64,000 nucleotides of DNA, taken from assembly GCA_037179385.1 (NCBI GenBank), contig CM074179.1, positions 67,599,806 through 67,663,805 of the forward strand, written 5' to 3'. The DNA is from Holothuria scabra (lineage: Eukaryota; Echinodermata; Holothuroidea; Aspidochirotida; Holothuriidae). The position numbers and the translations under genes are program-made. This document shows, in pieces, positions 34,740 to 45,913 of this stretch. The notes under the pieces are model-generated. The model made no database searches, was not told the origin of the DNA, and saw only the letters and a list, made by a program, of their open reading frames with translations. The number at the start of each line of letters is the position of its first letter. Position 1 is the stretch's first letter.

Positions 34740-36080
34740 TGTAGCTACAAAGATCAAAGGTAAATTTGACTGATAAGTCTTTATATGAAGTTTGTAGTGT
34801 AAGTATCCACAGCTTATTCCAGGGGCAAAGATCCGTGTTTGATATTAGGGGGCATCTGCATGTAGGAACGAACATTTCACATAATTGGTCAGGGAAAGAA
34901 GGCACAGTTTTGCATATATTGTTGGATCCAGCTGAAAATTCACAGCGGAGAACCAAGATATTTGCCCCACTTCACGGGGCATAGGCAACTTTTCCACCCC
35001 AACCTACTTATTTTGTGGCGGCCTGTAACAAAATGTTATTAGACAAAGCTACAATTAACCTGTCGTAATACCTCAAAGAACTGAAGGAAAACCTGGCAAC
35101 CTGATTGTCAATTTTCCACAGTAATGGCGTCATGTACATTTTGAAACATTTTTTGATGCATGCAGTGTTATACCATTATAATGGTAAGGGTTTGTGTTTT
35201 GACAGATGGTAGATTGGGACCAAGTTGGTAAGTATAGCCTCGCATTTATGATATTAAAGGCAGTTCTTTTATACAATATGAGGCTAACCAATGCAAGCAT
35301 ATGCTTGCCAAGTTCCTCCTTCGTAGTACTCAAAGATTTAAAGACTTACAGCTCTAAAGATGGTAAGCTACAGAGAGACCGGTAGCCCTTTCTTATCCAC
35401 CAGGGAATATTCAATCAAAATCAAAAACAAAAATAAAAAAGATAGCATTTGCATTGTAAGTATGTGTCAAAAACTCAGCCATGCCAATCAATATTCCTGC
35501 CGTGTACCCCATAATAAGCACTACCGGACTCGGGTTGATATTCTCGTAGCCAGACTCTAGCACGGCGTAGACCTCAGGTCTTCTAAACATGGCCTAACTT
35601 GGAATTAAATCAGAAGGTAGAATTGTACCTTCTGGAACTGGGCTCTGATTGTGACACGTAGTAGGTGGACTCATTTCCAACCCTGCAGCGAAAAAACTTA
35701 GTCATAGAGTTAGACATTTAATTTCTGATTACGCAGTAATTCTGCAACTTCCCATTTTTAAATATGCAAGAAATCCAATGGTAAATATGTCTACTTTAAA
35801 TTTGAAAAGAGTATTTGCACCGCTATACGAGCAACCTTAGCTTCCGAATAAACTTCCCTAAGACGACTGGATTACAAAGCTGATACATTATTTCACAATA
35901 CGCATGTTCCTAATAGGGTAATCAGGTCAAGCGTACGAATAAAAGCAAATGAAAAAAAAAAGGAATGTAAACTTAACTTTAAGTTAATAGGTTTTCCTGA
36001 AACTAAAGTAAAATATTTTTTGTATATGCATCTATTTTATCAAACAAATGACACGTGAGATCCTCAGCTGTTAAAACCTC
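34740..36080. other. Non-coding stretch, nothing recognised
   Basis: No family-level coding signal or repeat was recognised between the poly-A run and the Penelope cluster. Confidence 0.4.
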
Positions 36081-36147
36081 GGAATTTTGAAAACAATGCA
36101 ATGTATTAAGAAGATGAATGAGGTGGACGCATCTATTACTATAAAAG

Positions 36148-36193
36148 CTGTTTCGACCTATCAAGGTCGAAACAGTTCTGTCTGCAGACTGAG

Positions 36194-36245
<52 letters not shown>
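36148..36245. repeat. Hairpin plus (TA)n at the outer edge of a Penelope remnant
   Basis: CTGTTTCGACC (36,148-36,158), loop TATCAA and GGTCGAAACAG (36,165-36,175) form an 11-bp perfect hairpin. It is followed by a (TA)n tract at 36,193-36,245. A second hairpin (GCCGCC...GGCGGC) lies at 36,346-36,360. Confidence 0.8.
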
Positions 36246-36439
36246 GCATTTATTAATTCCGTGTGTTGGACGTAATAAATAAGGAAAATGGAAAACAGAG
36301 TGTGCAACGAATCCAACGAATGATTTATTGAAACACAAATTTTCGCCGCCTCCTGGCGGCTTTGTCAACTGTGTTATGGAAATCAACCGTTACATACAAA
36401 CAAGGTAGAATTGAATGCGTACAATACCGCGTAATATTA

Positions 36440-37165
36440 AAATAAGTTTGAAAAGTTGTACTTTCTGTTTCGCCAGTATGTATTTGTTGTGCGCTGGTAT
36501 AATTTGGTCTATGCCATACAGCTGTAACTCAGTTTCACTGTGTTTCTGTTGAGTAGAGAATGTAGTTTGTGCTCAGGTGGGAAGCAGCTGTCCAAGAGTT
36601 TAAAGAATTTCTTGCCAATGTTGGTTGTGACACTGTCACTAAACGGGGGATTGAACCAGGTTATGTTCCTATTTCGTCTTCGTTTCGGGGCTCCCTTAGA
36701 ATGACTGGTGCTAGGGGATTGGGTCACGTACTTTAGGTTGTACCCATTGCCACTTCTTTGTAATGCTTCTTGGTATGCGGGCGATGTGTTGAATGTGTTT
36801 TCGGTCTTTTTCTTTTGCAACGAACATAGCAGTCTCTGGCATAGACAAGACACAGAAAACCGTCTAGCTAGAAGAAAAGACGGATTAAAGAGCGAGGATG
36901 CCCAGAAAAAACAGAGACCTATTCTCTGCGCAAAGCGGTTCAAAATTTGATCCTCTGCAGAAAACAGCTGCAGTAATGGAAGAATGGTCAATTGTTCAAA
37001 GACAAGGGGAATTGGAGTGGACGGCTACGGGAAAGCCAGTAAAGTTTTTTTTTAATGGAGCGTAAGTTTTCAGTAATGCGGTCAGCAAACCTGCGTTTTG
37101 TCTCACCCACATAAAGGATGCTACAATTTTTGCAAACGATAACGTAAACAACGTTAGTAGAAATA
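36440..37165 (-). pseudogene. Penelope-like element remnant: GIY-YIG domain plus RT-tail fragment
   Basis: From 37,165 down, the minus strand reads FLCISTNVVYVIVCKNCSIL, then YVGETKRRFADRITENLRSI. That is a GIY-YIG endonuclease start with the paired-cysteine signature of Neptune-type Penelope elements: VVYVI (GIY), LYVGET (YIG), then the arginine helix. After a slip in an A run the frame degrades. At about 36,815 a different Penelope segment starts (TENTFNTSPAYQEALQRSGN), continuing RNITWFNPPFSDSVTTNIGK and KLSYSCMA. This second piece is a near copy of the RT-to-nuclease linker at 38.5 kb and stops near 36,440. The two pieces belong to different Penelope families joined by insertion or recombination. 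Confidence 0.75.
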
Positions 37166-37267
37166 CATAAAAAATGGTTGGTAAGCTGAAAGGTACCCGA
37201 AGTTCTACCTACCTATGTACAAGTAGATATAATAATTTCCCCCTAAGGTGGGAATTAGCGTTATAAT

Positions 37268-37453
<186 letters not shown>

Positions 37454-37496
37454 TCATTTTTAACGTTTTTGTGGTATGATAACATTGTAGCAATAT

Positions 37497-37705
37497 ATCC
37501 ATCCATCCATCCATCCATCCACCCATCCACCCATCCACCCATCCACCCATCCACCCATCCACCCATCCACCCATCCACCCATCCCACCCATCCCACCCAT
37601 CCCACCCATCCCACCCATCCCACCCATCCAATCCATCCCACCCATCCAACCCATCCAACCCATCCAACCCATCCATCCATCCATCCATCCATCCATCCAT
37701 CCATC
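37497..37705. repeat. ATCC-derived composite minisatellite
   Basis: The tract starts with (ATCC)n, passes into an 8-bp unit CACCCATC, then a 9-bp unit CATCCCACC, then CATCCAACC-type units, and returns to (ATCC)n. The ordered blocks of related units record stepwise expansion. Trp-Asp-Gly-rich frames here are not genes. Confidence 0.95.
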
Positions 37706-38009
37706 TAACCGTAACAGTAAAAAGTAATATTGTCAACCAGGCAATGGCAAAGTGCTCAACCCTGTGAAGTGAGCTGTAATATTGAAAAGGCTGCAATAGG
37801 TGTTTGCAACATAGCTTTACAGAACTGGTTCGTAAGGGCCAATAATTAGGTCCTCACTTATCAGAAGCCTGAAGTAGAATGATGTCAATAACGTTGAATA
37901 CGTATGTGTTCGCTGCTTTTGAACGTGTCAGTTTTAAAACGCGTGTTCGTTGTGGACAGGCAAGAACGCTGTACAGCGAACCAAGATACATTACTTTTTA
38001 GAATAATTA

Positions 38010-39027
38010 CACACTAGATGTTTTTCCTGTGTCTACAAGAGCTTATCAGTTCCTTTCTTTTATTTAGAGTTCCTTAGGAAGGTTTTAGTATAATAAAGAA
38101 CTTTTCTTCCAGACAGATATTACAAGTTTTAGATGATGTTGAGTATGCTCGAGCCTTGTTCATGAGTTTCCATTTTACGGAGTGTTCTACATTTGAATCC
38201 TTTAGTTCCCAGATGTATTCACTGAGTGCAGTTGCGTTTCTTTTGTCTTTGTGTTTGAAGCTATACTTATGGGCGGTGTATCTTGTTTTGAATGTGTTCT
38301 CTGTTAGACCAATGTATGTTTCTTCGTTGTGCTTGTCGTGGTGTGTTACAATTGCTTGGTACACAATGTTGTTCGTGAGGCAGTTGCCTTCCAACTGGCT
38401 TTGCTTTCTGCAATTGCAGTTGCTTCGCGTTGATGGTTGTGCTTCCTGTTTGACCAGTATGTATTTGTTGTGCGCTGATATCATTTGGTTTATTTTTGCC
38501 ATGCAGCTGTAACTCAGTTTCACTGTGTTTCTGTTGAGTAGAGTATGTAGTTTGTGCCCAGGTGGGAAGCAGCTGTCCAAGAGGTTAAAGAATTTCTTGC
38601 CAATGTTGGTTGTGACACTGTCACTAAACGGGGGATTGAACCAGGTTATGTTCCTATTTCGTCTTCGTTTCGGGGCTCCCTTAGAATGACTGGTGCTAGG
38701 GGATTGGGTCACGTACTTAAGGTTGTACCCATTGCCATTTCTCTGTAATGCTTCTTGGTATGCGGGCGATGATGTGTTGAATGTGTTTTCGTCGGAAGGA
38801 ATGTTGGATAGTCTCCTGTTGATGATTTCTGGGATGTTCTTTATAATAAGTGGGGGTGGTTACTCTGTTTGTGCACATAGAGAGGGGTATTGCTGGGTTT
38901 CATGTATGGCTTGTATGTGCTTATGCTAAGATCGAGGGTAAGGTCTAAAAAGTTCACTATTTTTTTGTTTGCTTCGGTTTCTATTTTTAGCTTGTTATTT
39001 GAGAATATCTGGCATATTTTATATAAA
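38010..39027 (-). pseudogene. Penelope-like element: RT C-terminus and GIY-YIG endonuclease, 5'-truncated
   Basis: Minus strand, in order: [20 protein letters not shown] and [20 protein letters not shown] (end of the RT core); after a one-base frameshift near 38,852, [20 protein letters not shown]; then RNITWFNPPFSDSVTTNIGK (linker); and a GIY-YIG domain with NNIVYQAIVTHH (GIY), ETYIGLTENTFKTRYTAHKY (YIG and Arg) and ALSEYIWELKD. It ends EEKFFIILKPS, a TAA, then in frame GTLNKRKELISSCRHRKNI, the usual Penelope C-terminus. Only two lesions are seen, so this is a fairly young copy. The RT catalytic motifs are missing through 5' truncation, which is typical of these retroelements. Confidence 0.9.
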
Positions 39028-39115
39028 AAAATAAAAAAAGAAATATGCAAGATATTCTTGGAAAGCAAGCTAAAACTAGAAATCGAAGCAAACCAAAAAT
39101 AGTGAACTTTTTAGA
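38940..39115. repeat. Fold-back junction at the 5' end of the Penelope copy
   Basis: The RT segment at about 38,950-39,018 is repeated in inverted orientation at about 39,040-39,113 (AAGTTCACTATTTTT...AAAAATAGTGAACTTT; GCTTCGGTTTCTATTTTTAG...CTAGAAATCGAAGC). The spacer is short and A/T-rich. The element therefore ends in a small hairpin made from its own coding sequence. Confidence 0.85.
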
Positions 39116-39604
39116 CCGGTGAAGCGGTGAAGTAATGCTTTCTCCCCCTTTGAATTATTTGCATAGCCTACACGTTAGATTCTCATTGTATTTTGTTCTA
39201 GAAATCGATGTAAAAACTATGGTTATTAGCTAGGCAGTGAAAAAATGGGTTTTAGTCGTTTGCTATACATCTGAAAGAATCTTAAAATGATTTCTACCAC
39301 TTGTATCATATTGCCCGTATGTCAATCGGGCATCCAGAAACCAGAAGAGTGTTAAGTGTTAAGTGTATTTCTTTCTACATACCTTTTAAAGGAAAGATAT
39401 GTTGTAACCTCTTCCAAGAATAAAAGAACAAACCGAAGTCATTTTAAATATCATCACGTAAATTTTGACTTGTTATGTTACAGACTAGAACTAAAATGGA
39501 ATTGTGGGTTGAAGGATTTTCAGACAAACGGTTTAAGCATTCTCATGCCAGATATTGTCCAATCAACATCTTCACAATAGTCTTTAATGTAGTGTTTTGG
39601 AAAA

Positions 39605-39810
39605 GGTTGGTTAGTTAGTTGGATGGTGTTTTGCGACCCAGTTTGTAAAGAATTGGTTGAAGTGGAGCCGACCACGGCCTTTTACCGTTGTGGCTCACTG
39701 ACTTGTTTTTCCTACTCCATTGCTTATGTTGAGCACCAAGCACAATGGCAGTAAGTTCCATTTTTAAAGTCTTCGGTATGACCCGGTCTGGGATGGATCT
39801 CTTCATCCTC
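39605..39810. repeat. GTCGAGCCGACC-type dispersed repeat, copy 2
   Basis: GGTTAGTTAGTTGGATGG, GACCCAGTTTGTAAAGAA, GTGGAGCCGACCACGGCC, TGGCTCACTGACTTG, TTGAGCACCAAGCACAATGG, GTTCCATTTTTAAAGTC and GGTATGACCCGGTCTGGGAT match the 44.5-kb copy in order. The family is about 200 bp long and SINE-sized. Confidence 0.75.
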
Positions 39811-39929
39811 TGACTGCAATTCAGATGTTATAACCACTTTTGAAAGGAGATAACCATCAGGAAAAGAGTCAACAAAGTCAAACGATAAGAACAAATTGTC
39901 CCGGCGATAAAAGTTTGGAAACGTGAACA

Positions 39930-40842
39930 CTATGTAATTATTTTGTTAAATTATTTACAACTCTATATTGCCTGTTATATTCGGTCTATGTATCTTGCCA
40001 AAATTATTTTTGGGCAGAATCTGGGTAGATAAATATGCTTCGCCAGTAAATTAATCATCCTTCTTTTATTACTGTAATTTGATCTCTTTTCACATGTTTG
40101 TGTGTCAGAAAATGTGCAAAAGATTTTCTTTGATGAAACAAAATAAGAAGTACTTCCTTTTGTAACTTTCAGGTTTCGACTGTGCCCAGGTTGAATTAGG
40201 GTTTAGATCTTAATTTAAAATACGAATCCTTTATCCTACTAATTTAAATAAATACTGAAACGCTCGGCAGGGGAATTTTCATCACCTCTTTGATTTTCAG
40301 ACACTCATTACAGTCTTCGTCATTTGAAGGCTTGATGTTTTAAGAATAAGTACTGGGGGAACAGAAAAAAAATAAGCTATTTACACTCCCTTCTACCACA
40401 ACAACGAATTAAACTATTGGTTATAATCTAGTTTTTGTGCTCTAGGTCGAATTGTAAATGTGCGAATAGAAATTTAAAAATATTTAAGTTTTTTTTTCTC
40501 AGCCTCGATGATTAATAACGCACTAAAATTAGAACGCACGTACATAAACTTTCATACGTAAGTCTTTGACTGCTCTATACATGCACCAAATACATAACAT
40601 TGTCTGTTACAAGAAATAATTTACTTTGAGAAAAATTGTTTGTACGCATTCCCTGCATGATTAATAGTGTTTAAAGTTACCCTACGCTAGTTTTGTTCAA
40701 ATCACGGAAGGTAATTTTTGTGGAAATGTTTATTGCAGAGCAAGTAAAGATAAATTAGGGTTCATACAAACTTTATCCGTGTTTTGAAAATAGACCACAT
40801 CAGATTTATAGTTCTACCCTTCACTGGCACCATAATTTACTA
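39930..40842. other. Non-coding stretch, possible intron
   Basis: AT-rich DNA lying downstream (in the minus-strand sense) of the Ig exon at 40.9-41.3 kb, so it may be the intron of that gene. No further Ig exon or membrane segment was recognised. Confidence 0.35.
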
Positions 40843-40919
40843 TTAACTGGAAAGTGTAATTGGAAGAGTGTCACTGAATACTTGATTAATAAAAATATAA
40901 TTTTGCATTTCATACAAAC

Positions 40920-41280
40920 CATTCACATATAATTTGTACATCACCACCACAGTCGAATTTTCTTCGCATTGGTAGGATCCTTCATGATGCATCGAAACTG
41001 ATTTGAAATTAAGAAAATAGCCATTTGATGAAGCAAAGATTTCCTTAAATTTTTTATTAATAATATAGTTCCCAACATTCATAGCATCGTCTCCAAATTT
41101 CCAAAAGTTCCCTCTCATGCTATCGTTTTCAAAGCTACAACTAAAAACGACCGGTTCCATAACATTGGCGGAATGAGATATTGATGGATTTGCTATGGCA
41201 AAGTAACAGGTGAGAGTTCTAAAAGATAATAACATTACAGAGGTCAAGTAAAATGAGATAACAAAGGTAGCGATAGCCAT
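40920..41280 (-). CDS. First coding exon of an Ig-domain surface or secreted protein
   Basis: ATG at 41,280 opens a hydrophobic signal peptide (MAIATFVISFYLTSVMLLSF), then one V-type immunoglobulin domain: VVFSCSF (first cysteine), GNFWKFGDD (core Trp), YFLNFKSVSM, HEGSYQCEEN (Tyr-x-Cys, second cysteine) and MYKLYVN. The reading ends at a GTTTGT donor (40,919) in phase 1, the standard boundary for Ig-domain exons and the same donor and phase as exon 4 of the 48-kb gene. N-glycosylation sites include NDS and NST. No further exon is recognised at lower coordinates, so the rest of the protein is unknown. Likely a receptor or secreted binding protein of the same family. An alternative acceptor (TATCTTTTAG) inside the signal peptide would give phase 2 and is less likely. 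Confidence 0.65.
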
Positions 41281-41599
41281 TGTCAGTTTGGCCACTTTTT
41301 CTGATCCATGTCTACAGCCTATACTTGCAAACAGCGACGAAAAGATCTAAAGATATTGTAAAATATGTGTCCGGGATACGGAAGCTTCACAGTTACATAT
41401 TGTTTGACTATGATTTCATCTGTAATTGACATGCCGGTATTTTTGAGAGTTTGGATTTTGATAACAACACTATGGACATCAAATATAAACAAGTGTTCTG
41501 ATACTTTCTCTTTCCATTTGATATTCCGACGAGATTTAATAACAGACCAACACGAATGTATTATAGATCTCTAGTGTCAGGTAGAAAAACGCGTAACTT

Positions 41600-43490
41600 A
41601 AATATGGTTTCCAATTCATTTCAAAGTTAAAGCTCAAGTCCGTTTTTTAAATACAGTTCAGATATTGTGCAATTGTTTTCCTCTTACAACCGACCGGGAA
41701 TACTATGGGCAAACTCCGCAACCCTGTAAATACTGGGTAGTATTTTTCCGTACATTATGTGCCAAATTGATGTTTCAATGCTTTTTATCCTTGAACTAGA
41801 TTTCTTTTATGGATATCTGGATTTAAGCGTGGAAGGCTACGTATTTCATTTCGTTTTTATTTTTTCTCTTCAATAGTAGGCCTCTGTATTAAAAAGCATT
41901 GTCTAATTTGCAACCACGTTTTTACATAAATGATAAGTATCCTGTACTATTTCGGCTGTGCAAAAAAAGAGAGAGAAAAAAAAAAGAGTAACCAGGCAGA
42001 TTCACATTGCACATTCTTAAAGATATTTGTTTTTTCGTGTTAATGTTATCGTTACCAGCCTCAAGTTGAATTTCAGAGAAGGTGTTAGACCAATTAAAGA
42101 GTAGGCAGTTGTTTATTTTATTTTATTTTTTTTATTTTTGCAAAGCAGTAGTTATGACATTTTTTTATACCAGAAACTTTAGGCTGTGCAATTGATGAAT
42201 TGTATTGGTAAAATGCATGGGGTGTCAGAATTGTTTACTCGCAAGGCATGTCAAGGTAGGTTTGGGTTAGGTCAATATTGTACTGTTTAAAAAGGAAGAC
42301 ACATTTTTCCGAAATTTTTAGCCTGGATATATGCTCAATCCTCGCAACTTCTATAGTGCACGAGGTAACTATTTTTGATTAAATTATGGCTCATGTAAGT
42401 TCAATAATTCTTTTACCAAAGTAATTAGTTAAGGGTAGCTACATTAAGGTTCTGTTCTAGGCCTTTTTCTATTTTTGGTTTATCTTAATGGTCTATGCAA
42501 AGCATCATTTAAACTACAGTTTATCCATTTTGCTGGACGGCTGTCTACACTTATCTTAAGAATGCTCATACGTGCTCAACATTGTTTCCAGAGACATTTG
42601 CTATTATTTAATTGCCAATAAGCTACCGTTACAGTAAATGTTGGAAAATATAAGCTCATTGTTTTCCTAAGAGGTCCCACTTAACACTATACTCTACGAA
42701 CTATCTTGTGGTTATACACCAATCTCGCCAAGTGAATAGAATTCACCTGGCGAGATTATGTACGGAAAGTAAGCAAAGAGGCATTTAAGATAGTTGGAGG
42801 TTTAAGTAAAGTAAGACACTTTATTCGCTGTAAAACACTGGTTTTTCCATTACAATGCTTTAATACTCTTGTACCTCAATTTTAGTTTACTTTTATAGGT
42901 ATCTTCAGCAATTTTCTACCTCGAGCATTTCTCCATACTTCGGAAACGTATCATTTATTTATCATTTCATATTCTGCACTTTTACGACCATACAGACTTT
43001 TGACCCGGAAGGACCCCTTTTAGCTATTAGCTTGCTCTTTTTTTACATAAACATTTTCAAAAGTATATGTCTAACGACTCCAGCCACCTCTTTCAAACAA
43101 ATAGCCATTTTCACTGTTATTCAACTAGGAGAAAGATAGTATTCTCAACCCTTCATCAGAACTTAAGTTGCCAACCCCAACCAAGTAAGAACCCTTTAAA
43201 CAATGAATTAAAAATTTGAAATTCTAACAATTGAAGCTACCCTAAAAGAAAACTGAAGTCTCTTTTGTTGGATAGCTAGAGTAGTTATAATAATCCTCTC
43301 ACCCCAAACAGTTCCAATTCTACTAACCTAGGCTACTAAAGTTTAAAATTCATTTTCAGAAACAATTTCAGTTTATTGCTTCAGGATGTGTATGCAGGCC
43401 TCAAAATGTGTAAAAAACACTCTCAATACAGTATATGCTGTGTAAAATGAGCGTCAGTCCCCTGCTCTTTTTAAAATAGCTGTCAATGCG
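41600..43490. other. Non-coding stretch with one hairpin
   Basis: AT-rich; no coding signal. A long hairpin lies at 42,721-42,757: AATCTCGCCA and TGGCGAGATT outer arms, GTGAAT and ATTCAC inner arms, one mismatch pair, loop AGA. Confidence 0.5.
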
Positions 43491-43498
43491 TTCTTTAA

Positions 43499-43679
43499 AC
43501 ACTATGCACCGAACCAAACAATGATCAAATTGTTGACCCAAACAACGGTCACAAGGTGGCAGATTAGGTAAGATTTTACCATAAATTGGTCACTTTTGAC
43601 CATATGTGTGGTCAATAATTCGACCATAGTTTAGGTCGGTGCATAGTTGACCAAATCAATGGTCAAATTGACCATAGTG
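43499..43679. mobile_element. 181-bp MITE with TTAA target duplication (piggyBac-like)
   Basis: TTAA lies on both sides (43,495-43,498 and 43,680-43,683). The ends read ACACTATGCACCG on the left and CACTATGGTC as the reverse complement of the right. The body repeats GGTCAA and TTGACC motifs in both orientations, including CTATGCACCGAACC and its mirrored GGTCGGTGCATAG. TTAA duplication is the hallmark of piggyBac elements; the TIR is short, so the superfamily is tentative. Confidence 0.65.
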
Positions 43680-44514
43680 TTAAGAGTGTAAAAATCTGTG
43701 CCAATGGAGAATTTCCGTAGACTACTACAAAAACTGTAGTAATGAGAGAATTAGTCTTTTAAGTATGGTGAATAATACACTCTATACTTCTGTACTTCAA
43801 GAGACCAGACTATAAAATTTTCGCAACTTAGTTCTGGCCCTCTCCCTTCTGTTAGTGCTTGTTTTGCTATGATCTCAGTATCAAATTGCAAAGTTAAATA
43901 CCGTCTTATGACTGTGTTAATATGATGTTATGTCAAAATATTGTGTACTGTTTGTTTGATCACTGTAATATTAATCAGTCTTACATTTTGTAATACAAAA
44001 CATGGAAATAGGTTGAAACTGAAACTTAATTTGAATTAAATTGTGTTCATTAAAATAACACTCGTTCCAGACATGGAGGTTGTATTCTGGTGCAGTTGCT
44101 ATTATACCAATTTTATTCGTCGTGGGCGTGATTATAACGGAAGACGTATAAAATCCGTAAGAAGATCTACTCCTTTTAGGTGACTGTTTGAATTATCCTT
44201 AATTCAGACTCATCAGATTGAAAAATAAAACTACCGCAAAATGTCTAATGCTACGTTCATGTTAGTGAAAGGGGTTATCCGTAAGAATCAGTCACTTTAC
44301 ACTAAGCAGCCCAAGAATATGTTTGATTGGAAGAAAGCAATTCTCAACTTGTGTTTTAGATGTACTGTTGATGTGCAGAATTAGCTATGTCCAACGTTAC
44401 AAACACACGGGCATTGATTTTGCTGTATCTTTGTCAACGTTGTTGCATAGATGACCAATGGTCCAAGACAAATACATGAAGCATTGCATATTGCTGTGAC
44501 ACGGTGTTCAACCG

Positions 44515-44690
44515 TAAGGTTAAGTAAGATGGAATTTTACGTCCCCAGTTTATAACAAAGTGGTTCAAGTCCAGCCGACATCGGCCTTTTCAGTTGTGAC
44601 TCACTGCATGGCTAGTTTTCCCACTCCGTTGATTATATGCTGAGCACCAAGCACTATGAAAGCAGGTTCCATTTCAAAAGCCATCGTTGT
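44515..44690. repeat. GTCGAGCCGACC-type dispersed repeat, copy 3
   Basis: GGAATTTTACGTCCCCAG, GGTTCAAGTCCAGCCGACAT, GTGACTCACTGCATGG, CTGAGCACCAAGCACTATG and GGTTCCATTTCAAAAG follow the same order as copy 2. Confidence 0.75.
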
Positions 44691-44859
44691 GTTTCACTTA
44701 TATACAAGAATCAAATATAACATAAATCCACGCTTTCTCAGCTGGAAGGATGGAAATATTTCTGCTGTGAATATGAACTTTAATGACATGGTCTTTATTT
44801 CCAATAAACATAAATTTAGACTTATTATGATTCAGACAAAAAAAAAATCCATTTTCTAA

Positions 44860-45900
44860 TATGATCTTCCCACAAATTCTGGAGATACCGCTTCAGGGTA
44901 TTCGGTTTCTACCTAGTCGGGGTTAGCATCTTTCTATGGGATGCATCACTAAACCATTCTTCATTTGATTTTTATTAGGTAGCGTATACTTGCGTACTCT
45001 ATCAAATATCTCTAATGATTAATTGTGGCACTACCTTAATTCACGAACATTCAAAGCAACCTGGAATTTTCATCAATTTTAGGAAAGAAAAACTCTGTCA
45101 TATGTTAACTCCTTGTTTCTAGCAAACATAGAAAGGATCATTATTGGCTGTTCTTCGCGCTGATTTTGAGACATTCATCAATTTTGATTCGTTTTGTAAC
45201 AGTACTTTATTTTAATGAAAATCCTCCAAAACCCTAGAAACAAGATTATTTTTCACATGAAGTTGTGAAGTGGAGTGTTATACGTCTGCACTTGTGTTTA
45301 AGGTTCCTTTTAGTTTCATGGTTCTCTCCAAAGCATTATATCTCATTTTAATACACAAACATTTATGAAACAAATCGACGACTGTGAAGAAACAGATACT
45401 AGCCTAAGTGCTAATATTTTTTATGTCTTGAAATAGCTTTTTTGAAACAGCTGTAGGGAAGATTATACACAGAAAAGACATTTGGGCCAATCCCAGAACC
45501 TCACAGCTACGTTAAACTTTGAATTATTTTTTTTGACCATCTCATTTATTCAAAATAGGGCAATTAGTGCGAATGTTACAAAATCTCAATATTGAAAATG
45601 CGGTACTTACATAAAATGTTAGTTATATACAATTATTTACGTAACGTTCAATTTAAACATTGTGTGCATTTTACATTATATAAATAGTAAAGATTCGGTT
45701 CAATATCATTCAGGACCATGGTAAACATTATATCTACTTTAAAAATTACAATAACTTTAGATGGAAATCAAAAGTTTGCATGCTATACAGACATAAATAA
45801 AAAGGGGAAATTGTAAGCAAGGTACATAAAGTAAACATACTACGGCCACTCGGAAAGGATACCCATAAACCTCTTTTACACACACAATTTACAGATCACC
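44860..45900. other. Non-coding stretch, partial shared repeat
   Basis: No gene recognised. The segment ACACAAACATTTATGAAACA with CGACGACTGTGAAGAAACAG near 45,352-45,400 matches diverged sequence at about 62,222-62,270 and so belongs to a dispersed repeat. Confidence 0.45.
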
Positions 45901-45913
45901 ACCGAGTAAACGC

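Noticed and set aside
36140..36180. Hammerhead ribozyme at the Penelope edge
   Set aside because: A GTCGAAAC hairpin is present, but no CTGATGA core was found on either strand nearby.
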